Source of the DNA: Zooshikella sp050749885
GTDB lineage: Bacteria; Pseudomonadota; Gammaproteobacteria; Pseudomonadales; Zooshikellaceae
Length of the DNA: 64,000 bases
Direction of reading: 5' to 3'
NCBI RefSeq assembly: GCF_050749885.1
Contig: NZ_JBOIUB010000003.1
Coordinates: 62,001 to 126,000, forward strand
The notes under the pieces were generated by a model that saw only the letters and a list, made by a program, of their open reading frames with translations, searched no databases and was not told the DNA's origin. Both the position numbers and the translations under genes were made by a program. This document shows, piece by piece, positions 26,438-34,663 of the stretch (positions are counted from its first letter, which is position 1; each line of letters opens with the position of its first letter).

Positions 26438-27666
26438 TGGATAAAAGACCCCAACACGCTCCACTGTGGGGCATTTCGATACACAATAATGAAATGATGA
26501 TAGCCCAACGTCCTATCTCTGAAGTGGCCGCTATTGTGGGCCGGACACCATTCTATCTTTATGATCGCCAGCTTTTGTCTAAACGAGTCAATGAGCTAAA
26601 AGCATATTTACCTAGTCCACTAAAGTTACATTATGCAATCAAGGCAAATCCAATGCCTGCAGTTGTGAATCATATGGCGAGTATTGTTAATGGCTTGGAT
26701 GTCGCCTCTCAGCTAGAACTGCACACAGCACTTAACAGTGGTATGTCTGCCACAAATATCAGCTTTGCAGGTCCAGGAAAACAAGACCATGAGTTACAGT
26801 CAGCTATAGCTGCTGGCATTTTAATTAATGTAGAGTCAGCCAATGAGCTACAACGAATTGTAAAAATCAGCCAACTACTACAGAGTACTGCTCGTGTGGC
26901 CTTAAGGGTTAACCCTGACTATGAGTTAAAAACGTCTGGCATGAAAATGAGCGGCGGCCCTAAACAGTTCGGCATTGATGCTGAATCAATACCCGATATT
27001 TTGAAAAACTGGCCTAAATCAGTTCAGTTTTGTGGGTTCCATATTTTTTCTGGCTCACAAAATCTCCGCCCTGAAGCCATTATCGATGCTCAATCAAAAA
27101 CCTTTGCCTTAGCCGAATCCCTAGCTCAATTTGCCCCTACCCCTATCTCTACACTCAATATTGGAGGTGGCTTGGGTATTCCTTATTTTCCTGGCGAAAA
27201 CCGCCTTGATTTGGCCCCCATCCGTGACAACCTGCAGAAGTTAATTACACAGCACCATAAAGCCTTAAATCACTGCGAACTGGTCATTGAACTAGGGCGT
27301 TATCTTGTAGGTGAAGCTGGCGTCTATATCAGCCGAATCATTGATATTAAAGAGTCCAGAGGATCCACTTTTTATATTGTTGATGGTGGTTTACATCACC
27401 ACTTAGCTAACTCAGGAAACTTTGGTCAGGTCATTCGGAAAAACTACCCTGTATACCTTGCTAACCGAATGGGTGAAACGGCTCTTCAACCAGTGCAAGT
27501 TGTTGGTCCGCTATGCACTCCACTCGATATTCTTGGTGACAAAGTCATGCTACCAGCAGCTCAAGTAGGCGATTTTATAGTCATCACCCAATCCGGTGCT
27601 TATGGTCCCACAGCCAGTCCCCAACAATTTTTAAGTCATCCAACGGTTACAGAGCTACTACTGTAA
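26437..27666 (+). CDS. PLP-dependent decarboxylase, XrtA system-associated (TIGR03099 type)
   Basis: A 409-residue fold-type III decarboxylase related to diaminopimelate/ornithine decarboxylases. The PLP lysine is in LKLHYAIKANPMPAVV (about 69). The phosphate-binding GGGLGIPYFPGE follows near 243, ELGRYLVGEAG carries the substrate-arginine segment, and GPLCTPLD the conserved Cys/Asp loop. It probably decarboxylates an amino acid to an amine for linkage to the acyl chain or polysaccharide; the substrate is not known. The ATG overlaps the ligase stop (TAATG), so the pair is translationally coupled. Confidence 0.92.
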   Translation: MDKRPQHAPLWGISIHNNEMMIAQRPISEVAAIVGRTPFYLYDRQLLSKRVNELKAYLPSPLKLHYAIKANPMPAVVNHMASIVNGLDVASQLELHTALNSGMSATNISFAGPGKQDHELQSAIAAGILINVESANELQRIVKISQLLQSTARVALRVNPDYELKTSGMKMSGGPKQFGIDAESIPDILKNWPKSVQFCGFHIFSGSQNLRPEAIIDAQSKTFALAESLAQFAPTPISTLNIGGGLGIPYFPGENRLDLAPIRDNLQKLITQHHKALNHCELVIELGRYLVGEAGVYISRIIDIKESRGSTFYIVDGGLHHHLANSGNFGQVIRKNYPVYLANRMGETALQPVQVVGPLCTPLDILGDKVMLPAAQVGDFIVITQSGAYGPTASPQQFLSHPTVTELLL

Positions 27667-27730
27667 AAGCATAGGTATTGTAAAAACATAGGTTACTTGT
27701 TTTATTTAGCCTATAAAACAACATGTAAAA

Positions 27731-27754
27731 CCAGCACGGCTTTAGTCGTGCTGT
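27731..27754. terminator. Bidirectional terminator between convergent genes
   Basis: CAGCACG (27732-27738) pairs with CGTGCTG (27747-27753) across an eight-base loop; a G-T pair can extend it. It lies centrally between the decarboxylase stop (27666) and the lyase stop (27779). The flanking T-tracts are weak, so it may work with other factors. Confidence 0.55.
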
Positions 27755-27778
27755 CATGTTCATTAAATACCTATTTAC

Positions 27779-30253
27779 TCAGTTTGATTTTCTCTGTTTC
27801 TTGAAAAAAATTAGAATTTTTTCTGCTGACTGAGGTAACTTGGTTGTCACGATGCCAGCATTATTTGCCATCACTGTTATTTTCTCTGAGCCTACCTGAA
27901 TATCAACAGATTGAGCCATTGCCAAACCCACAATCAGTAACTGTTTTGCCTGACCAGCTTGCTTAATCGCAAGTACATCAGCCATTTCATGTGCAACAAA
28001 CACCACAGCACGATCGCCGGAAAGTACCGCTCTTGCCTGTTGCCCTACAGCTAACAGTGGTTTTAATGCTGGATAATCACTTTGCTTAAGTTTTAAACGA
28101 GGCGTTAGCGATACTAAAAATTGATCAACTTCCTGCTGACCAGAAGAAACAAACCCTAACCGCCACTGCGCCTGGTCAAACCATGGTTTACTGGAAGCAC
28201 CATCGGCCTGGTTTTTACCATCATAGGTAGCGCCATCGCCATCTGTATCAGCATAAAACCGATAGTGAGGGCCACCAATGACTTCTGTCTTCGCATCAAT
28301 AGGAAAAACACGGTCAACGGTTAGTTGAGCGACCTTACCTTTTACCAACACCTGGCTATCATCGCTCAACATGATGCCATCATTTTTATTCCCCTTAATG
28401 ACCTTCCCTGAACTCACTTCAGGTTTCACAAGGGTATGTAAAAGCCATTTTTTTCGATAGTTTGGTTTAACCGCATGAATAAAATCATGTATTAATAAAC
28501 GATCTTGAGGACGTAAGTACAACAGTTCCCGTGTAACACGCCATACTTTTCCCTGCTTACCATTATCATCAAAATGTGTATTGTTATATGCTGCCGTCAA
28601 GTCCATAAGTACATAATCAAAGTCTGTTTGGCTCTCTTGTTGCAAGATAACCCCAGCTTCCCAATGTTCTCCCTGGTACAGGTTCTGATACCAATCCTTA
28701 ATATTTCGTACAGCACTTCCCGTCGGCATAGTAAGCCGTTGACCACCTGCTGCAATATTTTCCTTAAAGAGTCGATTAGGCTGTACACGCTCTTCAGGAC
28801 GCAAAATTAACAAGCTATTTTTAGCTACCGTACGTAACGCATAATTTAGACGATTTGGCTTATCAAACAGCGTATAGCTACTACTGTTTACAGCTAAAGG
28901 TTCACCTTTAAACAAGGTAAAATGTCCAGCATCATAATGACCATGATGTGTAAAGTTATGTCCTGCCCGAAAACTGATATAGGTTGCATTATTCGTCCAG
29001 TCTGAACGAATGTAACCTAAATTAAATGCCCCCTTACCAAAAATATCAAATCGTGGTAACCCCTGCCCCACATGCTTTAACGATGGACTATCAATAAAGC
29101 GCGTTAATAATTTAGGCTCATTAAATAACCGAAAGGCCCAACGATAACTATCGTGATAACTGGAACCACCATATGCCTGAAATAAATACTGAGAATAGGC
29201 TGCTAAAAATGGGTCTCCTGTTATTTGAGCGACAAAGTCAATGTAAGGGCGAGTAATGTCTTTTAAGTCTACACGAGCACCTTCATCACCCACATGCTCA
29301 ATACGATGATCAGGACGTGTTGCATAAATATGCCAGTGCCCTGTACGTCGCATTATCTCTTTAATACGAGCGGCTTCTTTTGCATCATTCAACCCATTCA
29401 GGTAAGCCCCTGCAGCAAGAGCCAGTACCAGCGCCCGGTTATTAATCCAATAGCTATACCCTTCTGGCCATCCTTCTGTAAGTTCAAGCGCTGCCATAAC
29501 ATCCAAAAAATGACGCTGACTCTGCAGTAACAGCGTCTGATGATCATCAGTATTAGTATCAAGAATCATTGCAATCAGAAAAGCATTAGCCGCCATTGAT
29601 GCTCTTCCATGCCAAAGTGATAAATCATCACCTTCCAACAACCGAATATATTTTTTAAGCTCTTTTTTCAGGCGTGATTGGATTTCTTGTTGCTGCTCAG
29701 CAGAAAACCCTGGATATAAGACAGCGAGATCATAAGCAAATGCTAACTTCCAAGCATTACCATAGTAACCACTCTCCTCAGGAGATTTTAGGTAAAAATC
29801 AAACATTCGTTTAACCATTAAATTGCCATTTTCCGTGGTTGGGGCCAAAACCCAACAGGCTGCACGAGCCATGACATGCTGGTAAACACAAGGATTAACT
29901 GAGGATACTTTTCGCTGTTTAAAGATGGCTAAACGTGTTTTTAAAGTAGGATGAACGCCTGCTGCAGGATCCCAGCCTGCTAAAAAGGGCAAAAAAATTC
30001 GAGGATGCTGAGATTTTAATTGACCATCAAGTTTTGTTGCAGCTTTTCCCTGTACTAAATCACCTGCCAATAAACTACGCTGATCAACCTCATCATTTAG
30101 CACTTTTGGTGAAAACTCCAAAGGCCAGTGGCTTGCCAACTGATCAGCAATGACGGCAAATGTTGTTAATAGGCAGACAATAATTAAGCTAACGCTAACA
30201 CCCTTTCGTGGCTGTTTTCCCTTTAAAACACGCTGTTTCTTTTTACTAGCCAT
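27779..30253 (-). CDS. Heparinase II/III-family polysaccharide lyase-like protein
   Basis: An 824-residue protein with a basic N-terminus and one membrane/signal-anchor helix (VSVSLIIVCLLTTFAVIAD, about 20-38). An alpha-toroid-like domain (about 90-400) is followed by a heparinase II/III domain. That domain contains the hallmark GHYDAGHFTLFKGEPLAVNS near 436, where the Tyr/His-rich run supplies catalytic residues in this fold, and LLIHDFIHA further on. Such enzymes cleave acidic polysaccharides such as alginate or heparan by beta-elimination. In an exopolysaccharide locus it is most simply a lyase acting on the periplasmic or surface polymer. Upstream of it is a 445-base gap. Confidence 0.85.
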   Translation of the reverse strand: MASKKKQRVLKGKQPRKGVSVSLIIVCLLTTFAVIADQLASHWPLEFSPKVLNDEVDQRSLLAGDLVQGKAATKLDGQLKSQHPRIFLPFLAGWDPAAGVHPTLKTRLAIFKQRKVSSVNPCVYQHVMARAACWVLAPTTENGNLMVKRMFDFYLKSPEESGYYGNAWKLAFAYDLAVLYPGFSAEQQQEIQSRLKKELKKYIRLLEGDDLSLWHGRASMAANAFLIAMILDTNTDDHQTLLLQSQRHFLDVMAALELTEGWPEGYSYWINNRALVLALAAGAYLNGLNDAKEAARIKEIMRRTGHWHIYATRPDHRIEHVGDEGARVDLKDITRPYIDFVAQITGDPFLAAYSQYLFQAYGGSSYHDSYRWAFRLFNEPKLLTRFIDSPSLKHVGQGLPRFDIFGKGAFNLGYIRSDWTNNATYISFRAGHNFTHHGHYDAGHFTLFKGEPLAVNSSSYTLFDKPNRLNYALRTVAKNSLLILRPEERVQPNRLFKENIAAGGQRLTMPTGSAVRNIKDWYQNLYQGEHWEAGVILQQESQTDFDYVLMDLTAAYNNTHFDDNGKQGKVWRVTRELLYLRPQDRLLIHDFIHAVKPNYRKKWLLHTLVKPEVSSGKVIKGNKNDGIMLSDDSQVLVKGKVAQLTVDRVFPIDAKTEVIGGPHYRFYADTDGDGATYDGKNQADGASSKPWFDQAQWRLGFVSSGQQEVDQFLVSLTPRLKLKQSDYPALKPLLAVGQQARAVLSGDRAVVFVAHEMADVLAIKQAGQAKQLLIVGLAMAQSVDIQVGSEKITVMANNAGIVTTKLPQSAEKILIFFKKQRKSN

Positions 30254-30698
30254 TCCCTATCCTTTTATATATTGCATGTCGTTCCCTACATTCCTTTCAT
30301 AAAACAACCGGATTTACAGCACCACACAGTTATTCAAAGTGTAACGACATACTTAATTCACTTTGGTGAAACACCTATGACACTCTGTATACCTTCACTT
30401 TGACTTATTATTGCTAAGGCCAAGTCACTACCAGCTAAAAAACAATGCAAAATGAAGTGAGTATTCCAAAAGAGGCTATTTTAAAAGGGAGATTTACAAC
30501 GCTATAACTGCTAATTCAAAAAAACAAAAAAGCAAATAAGAGGGATGCAAAAAGCTGACAAAACACACACGCCAGTTGCCAACTCAGTCAATACAAAACG
30601 TAGTGTATAGAATATTACCCCCTATAGAATGAAGGGCTAGCATGAGAAGTTAGAAGGGATTAATCAGCCTTTGATCAAAAAATAAGTCTCAACCAGCA
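30254..30698. other. Intergenic gap between hydrolase 1 and the lyase
   Basis: Both flanking genes read leftwards, so this stretch holds the lyase promoter and the end of the hydrolase transcript. It is A-rich near 30510-30540 (AAAAAAACAAAAAAGC-type tracts). No open frame with a ribosome site, strong inverted repeat or promoter consensus was recognised. Confidence 0.4.
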
Positions 30699-31577
30699 TT
30701 ACCAAGACTTCAACCAGGTAAGTGTTTTCTCAGCCACCTCATCTCGCCATGCAGCAGAGGAAAAAGTATGAGTCGCACCACTGACTTCATAACGCTCGAC
30801 ATGACGTTGATTGATCACTTGCTTCCAGGGGCTAGATGCATTTAACAACTCACGAAATTCATCCGCGGTTAGATCATTACCACTTAAAATAATTAAGATT
30901 TCCCCTTTAAAGCGCTCAAGACCGAGTCTCATCCCTGTCACAAAGTCCACTGCAGCCTCAGCATTACCATTACTTTTCGGCTTAGTGGTTGGAGAAGATT
31001 GTTCTGGAAATAAAACGTGTTTTACATTACTCCACAAGTCACTAAACGCTTGTGTAAAACCAAATTTTCCTGAAAGTACTTTTCGCCAAAGGTCAGGGTT
31101 TATCAATCTCGCTAAATAGTAGTTCTTAACATAAACTTTGGCCAAACCAGCCTCAGAACGCACCCAAGGATTAAGTAGTACTAATCCAGCAATACGCTTA
31201 TCTTGAAAACCATACAGCAGTGCCGCAGAAGCGGCATCACACAATCCCCAGAGCACAACATCTTTTAAATGAGGTACTTGTTGATAGAAAACATCAATAG
31301 CCGCTTGAATGTCATCATTAATATACTCAAAGCCGGGACGTGAACCCTCACTATCGCCTAAACCACGATAATCAAAGCGCATTACAGGTATACCTGCTGC
31401 AGCTAAATAACGCGCTAATAACACAAATTGCCGATGGCTTCCTACCCGGGTTTGAGGCCCTCCAACAATGATGAGTACCCCACGAGAAACTCTTTCATCA
31501 GCTGTTTTATGAATAATCCCCATCAAACGTTGTTGATGGCAGGGGAAAATAACAGGAACTTCACTACTCACACTCAT
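30699..31577 (-). CDS. Hydrolase 1, XrtA system-associated (TIGR03100 type)
   Basis: A 292-residue alpha/beta hydrolase. The oxyanion region GGPQTRVGSHRQFVLLARYL near 38-58 and RFDYRGLGDSEG near 75-86 are typical. The nucleophile elbow reads LWGLCDAASAALL, placing Cys where most family hydrolases have Ser (G-x-S-x-G). The His partner is likely in SGATHTFSSAAW near the C-terminus. A thioesterase or acyltransferase role in acyl decoration fits its place beside an acyl carrier protein but is not proven. It overlaps hydrolase 2 by four bases (ATGA), so they are coupled. Confidence 0.88.
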   Translation of the reverse strand: MSVSSEVPVIFPCHQQRLMGIIHKTADERVSRGVLIIVGGPQTRVGSHRQFVLLARYLAAAGIPVMRFDYRGLGDSEGSRPGFEYINDDIQAAIDVFYQQVPHLKDVVLWGLCDAASAALLYGFQDKRIAGLVLLNPWVRSEAGLAKVYVKNYYLARLINPDLWRKVLSGKFGFTQAFSDLWSNVKHVLFPEQSSPTTKPKSNGNAEAAVDFVTGMRLGLERFKGEILIILSGNDLTADEFRELLNASSPWKQVINQRHVERYEVSGATHTFSSAAWRDEVAEKTLTWLKSW

Positions 31578-32413
31578 ACAACTGCCTGCTCCTTAACCCG
31601 CGAAACCCACTGTAGTGATAGAGCAACAATGTCAGGCACATCAACCAACTCTTGTGTTGCCCAAAATGGCTCACAAACCATTGTCTGTAAATCAATATCA
31701 ATAGCTTGTTTTCGCCAAATGTCCACTACTTTACGCGTAGCCGGTGCAGCACCAGCCTGTTCATCCCTAACAACATCAATCCAACCAACCATCATCTCAG
31801 CACTTGGTATAAGTGCTGACAAGTCTAAGCCTTCCAAATCATTGAGTAATGAAGCGGGTAAGTTATATCCAGCGACTTCCAAGACGCCTTCTTTAGTGAT
31901 GATTTCCTTCAACTGCTGTACAGTCTGACGCGGAGAATCACTTCTTACCATACTTGCAGCTAACCTGAGTCTAAGAAACTGCTGCATAAACTGTTTACCA
32001 CTCGTCACAGGCTGCCAGGCAAGTAATCGAGCCACAGGACACTCAGGATGTTTTACCATCCAATCAACAGCGATAGGAACACCTAACCGAAGCCCCCAGA
32101 GCATAACTGGAAGTTGTGTATCACCTTGAGTTAAATGATGATATGCAGCTAGCAGGTTCGATCGCCATAAAGACAAGTCAGCTTCTTCCAAAAGCCCCTG
32201 ACTATCTCCACACCCATGAAAGTCAAATACCAGCACTTGCCATCCTGCCTCAGCCAAAGCGCATGCTTGCCTAGTAATCATATGCCGAGATTTATTCATC
32301 TCCTCAGCAAATGGCGGAACATATAAAATATGTCCCACAACTGTTGTAGGCTTGTAGCATACAGAAAATAAATCACCTGACTCAGCAGGAATAAATGCCG
32401 GTATAATATTCAT
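31574..32413 (-). CDS. Hydrolase 2, XrtA system-associated (TIGR03101 type)
   Basis: A 279-residue alpha/beta hydrolase-fold protein. VLYVPPFAEEMNKSRHM, FDFHGCGDSQG and the elbow LWGLRLGVPIAV are seen. The elbow lacks a Ser or Cys nucleophile, with Arg-Leu at that point, so hydrolytic activity may be lost or rely on other residues. It lies between the acyl carrier protein (30-base gap) and hydrolase 1 (four-base overlap) in one minus-strand operon. It is likely to handle acyl groups bound to the carrier, or to partner hydrolase 1. Confidence 0.87.
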   Translation of the reverse strand: MNIIPAFIPAESGDLFSVCYKPTTVVGHILYVPPFAEEMNKSRHMITRQACALAEAGWQVLVFDFHGCGDSQGLLEEADLSLWRSNLLAAYHHLTQGDTQLPVMLWGLRLGVPIAVDWMVKHPECPVARLLAWQPVTSGKQFMQQFLRLRLAASMVRSDSPRQTVQQLKEIITKEGVLEVAGYNLPASLLNDLEGLDLSALIPSAEMMVGWIDVVRDEQAGAAPATRKVVDIWRKQAIDIDLQTMVCEPFWATQELVDVPDIVALSLQWVSRVKEQAVV

Positions 32414-32443
32414 GATGCTTGATACATGTTGCCTAGAAGAATT

Positions 32444-32689
32444 TCAGAGCTTTTGTTGCACAAACTGAGTTAAAGAGCCTAGCGTTTCAAACACCTCAGC
32501 ACTTATCTCATCATCATCGACCATAAAACCAAAATGCTCTTCCAAGGCAGTAATCACAGACACCACTGCCATAGAATCAAATTCAGGAATTGCGCCTAAC
32601 AAAGGTGTATTTTCATCGGCAGCGGCCAACTGCTGATCCAGTTGCAGTTGAGATGCTAATAACTGTTTGACCTCGTTTAGAACATCCAT
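32444..32689 (-). CDS. Acyl carrier protein, XrtA locus
   Basis: An 81-residue acyl carrier protein. The 4'-phosphopantetheine site is Ser39 in IPEFDSMAVVSVI, the expected D-S-M context, and the acidic helix III (VDDDEISAEVFE) follows. It is first in a three-gene minus-strand operon with hydrolases 2 and 1. It is distinct from a fatty-acid synthase ACP: it is not near fab genes and has the unusual DSM signature common in XrtA loci. It likely receives the acyl group activated by the nearby ligase; this is inference. Confidence 0.92.
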   Translation of the reverse strand: MDVLNEVKQLLASQLQLDQQLAAADENTPLLGAIPEFDSMAVVSVITALEEHFGFMVDDDEISAEVFETLGSLTQFVQQKL

Positions 32690-33064
32690 TCACTGTGCTC
32701 CATTGAACTTACCAACATATACTTAAACTAACGTATACTTACAGACTAACTATACTAGTTGTGCGTCTGTTCATTATAAACTAGCGTACTTTCAGCACGA
32801 TGTACTTAAGTACCCCTATTAAAAATGACCGTGGTACTCCATTTGCTTTATTAAGCAGGCAGTCAGTATCAACTGATGCTTTGAAAATAAAGCATTGCGA
32901 CAGGATTGATAGCTTTTCTGTTGCAAAAGCATTACACCCAGTGAAGCAAGTACTTCTACAGTCGCAGGATTACATGTTAGGACATGAGTTAGATAATAAC
33001 ACACTCCTGTGTAAAAACGTGCCTTACCATGGCAAACCCTTGCTATTAATGACCAGGATGGGAT
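32690..33064. promoter_or_regulatory. Divergent promoter region of the acyl carrier operon
   Basis: A perfect TATAAT -10 on the minus strand lies at 32773-32778, about 84 bases before the acyl carrier ATG at 32689. A clear -35 was not found. The tract contains repeated TATACTTA elements (32715 and 32734 areas) and GTACTTAAGTAC at 32802-32813. An open frame of 98 codons beginning at 32800 overlaps the next gene and lacks a ribosome site, so it is not annotated. Confidence 0.35.
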
Positions 33065-33745
33065 ATGTACAGCAAATTTCAGCTTTTAGTCCATGAATTA
33101 GGCTGGCTAAATGCATTTCTTTATAGTGTCCACCGCGGTATCAATAAGCTTCACCGCCGGTGTCGAATTATTAAATACTACCTCTACAGCCAACCTATAA
33201 GTACCAAAGCCCTCCTCCCCGAGAGCCGAGGAAAACAGTTTAATATTCAAGAAATCACCGCATCAGATCAACAGCACTGGCCGGATTTTCCCTGTCCAGA
33301 ACGTGTTGTACATTATCGTTTCAATCAACATGCTCGATGCTTTGCAGCCTATAAAAATAATCAATTTCAAGGCTATATTTGGTATACACCCGGTACCTAT
33401 CAGGAAGATGAAGTACGATGTTTCTTTGAGCCACTTCCAGCAAAAACTTCTGTATGGGATTTTGATGTTTATATTGTTCCTCATGCCCGTATGAGTTTAG
33501 CATTTCCCAAACTATGGGATACCTTATGCGCTCACCACAGAAGCAATAATGTAAAATGGACGTTAAGTCGTATTTCTGCATTCAACAAAGAATCAATACG
33601 TGCTCATGAACGGCTTGGCGCAAAACGGGTTGGTTCAGCAACGTTTATTTGTATAGGCAAATGTCAATTAATGCTATCCAGTCACGCACCTTGGATTTAT
33701 ATTTCTTTTAAACAAGGTCCAAGACTCCGTGTAGCAGCTACTTAA
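33065..33745 (+). CDS. GNAT-like acyltransferase, stand-alone
   Basis: A 226-residue protein of the GNAT-like fold. The N-terminus (about 1-45) is basic and aromatic and may associate with the membrane. A GNAT core follows: FQGYIWYTPGTY (strand 3), then SVWDFDVYIVPHARMSLAF (strand 4 and following helix), and FNKESIRAHERLGAKRVGS (strand 5/alpha 4, the typical C-terminal GNAT run). The expected acetyl-CoA loop R/Q-x-x-G-x-G/A is missing (ARMSLAF). It resembles the GNAT modules in the 37384-39222 and 48757-50457 proteins. The ATG has AGGATGGG just upstream. Confidence 0.7.
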   Translation: MYSKFQLLVHELGWLNAFLYSVHRGINKLHRRCRIIKYYLYSQPISTKALLPESRGKQFNIQEITASDQQHWPDFPCPERVVHYRFNQHARCFAAYKNNQFQGYIWYTPGTYQEDEVRCFFEPLPAKTSVWDFDVYIVPHARMSLAFPKLWDTLCAHHRSNNVKWTLSRISAFNKESIRAHERLGAKRVGSATFICIGKCQLMLSSHAPWIYISFKQGPRLRVAAT

Positions 33746-33877
33746 CTTCAAGGACACAAGGTAAATACGGAAAAACTATTCGCAAAGAGATTTATTGTGT
33801 TATTTTAAACTCATAATCACATGCGATATCTGTGGTGCTGTAGTAATGCCCTCAGCTAATGAACCTAAGGAAAGGGG

Positions 33878-33901
33878 CATTTGTAAGAATTCTTACAAAT
33901 G
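33878..33901. promoter_or_regulatory. Perfect 24-bp palindrome upstream of a TPR gene
   Basis: CATTTGTAAGAA (33878-33889) is directly followed by its exact complement TTCTTACAAATG (33890-33901), with no loop. It lies 68 bases before the TPR gene at 33969 and 132 bases after the GNAT gene. The absence of a spacer and of a T tract favours a dimeric DNA-binding site over a terminator. Which factor binds is unknown. Confidence 0.5.
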
Positions 33902-33968
33902 AGTAGTAGATGCTTACCAGATATTGCCCATTAACTGTGTAATCTAATACTCAGAGGGCATAACCACT

Positions 33969-34586
33969 ATGCGCATCATTGTGTTTATCATTTATGCGGC
34001 TTTCATTACACCAATAACAGCATTTGGCGAATCTGACTGTGGCAGTTTAGAAAACCATTATGGTCCTTATGACTATACCAATCCCGTTCATGTCCAAAAA
34101 CGCCTGCCTATTGTCGAGCGCCATCACTTTAGCTCTGATGTCGAGTTTTTAAAACATGGGATTACTGGGGCTGCAATGGGTGATGTAAGTTATACACTCA
34201 AAGCATTTCCGAACCATCACCGTGCATTATTTACAGTGATTCGTTATTACACACAAGTGAATCGACCTAGTAACACCCATAAATACTTTTCTGCTGAGTG
34301 CTTCTTTGATCGAGCGATTCGCTTTAAACCAAGTGACGGTACTGTCCATATGCTTTACGGTATTTATCTGCACCGCCTAAAAAAATACGATGAAGCGCTC
34401 AAGTCCTATGAAACCGCTTTGAAGCTAAGCACGAACAAAGCAGAAGTACATTACAATATGGGCCTGCTTTATGCTGATATGCAACAATATAACAAAGCAC
34501 TGGCTCATGCCCATGAGGCTTATAAATCTGGCTATCCACTACAAGGCTTAAAAAACCGACTGGTACGTGCTAACGCCTGGCGATGA
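33969..34586 (+). CDS. Secreted TPR protein, copy 1
   Basis: A 205-residue protein with a signal peptide (IVFIIYAAFITPITAFGES), a short Cys-containing mature N-terminus (CGSLENHYGPYDYTNP) and two or three tetratricopeptide repeats. The clearest are YGIYLHRLKKYDEALKSYE and YNMGLLYADMQQYNKALAHA. It is a paralog of the 36542-37216 protein (shared FPNHHRALFTVIRYYT, HMLYGIYLHR and YPLQGLKN). TPR proteins mediate protein contacts; in polysaccharide loci they often help secretion or assembly. No function is proved. An AGAGGG ribosome site lies ten bases before the ATG. A Rho-independent terminator follows. Confidence 0.85.
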   Translation: MRIIVFIIYAAFITPITAFGESDCGSLENHYGPYDYTNPVHVQKRLPIVERHHFSSDVEFLKHGITGAAMGDVSYTLKAFPNHHRALFTVIRYYTQVNRPSNTHKYFSAECFFDRAIRFKPSDGTVHMLYGIYLHRLKKYDEALKSYETALKLSTNKAEVHYNMGLLYADMQQYNKALAHAHEAYKSGYPLQGLKNRLVRANAWR

Positions 34587-34633
34587 ACTGTTTGTTCACC
34601 CATAACAGATACAAGTGAGTCAATTTTATCTGC

Positions 34634-34663
34634 GCGGAGCGTTGACTCCGCTATGATTTTTTA
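34634..34663 (+). terminator. Terminator after TPR copy 1
   Basis: GCGGAG (34634-34639) pairs with CTCCGC (34646-34651) across a six-base loop, followed by TATGATTTTTT. It is 47 bases past the TPR stop. It sits immediately before the convergent acyltransferase stop (34661), whose own transcription from the minus strand may end here too. Confidence 0.75.

Noticed and set aside
32800..33096. 98-codon plus-strand open frame upstream of the stand-alone GNAT gene
   Set aside because: It overlaps the start of the better-supported gene, has no ribosome site, and shows no recognisable protein pattern.
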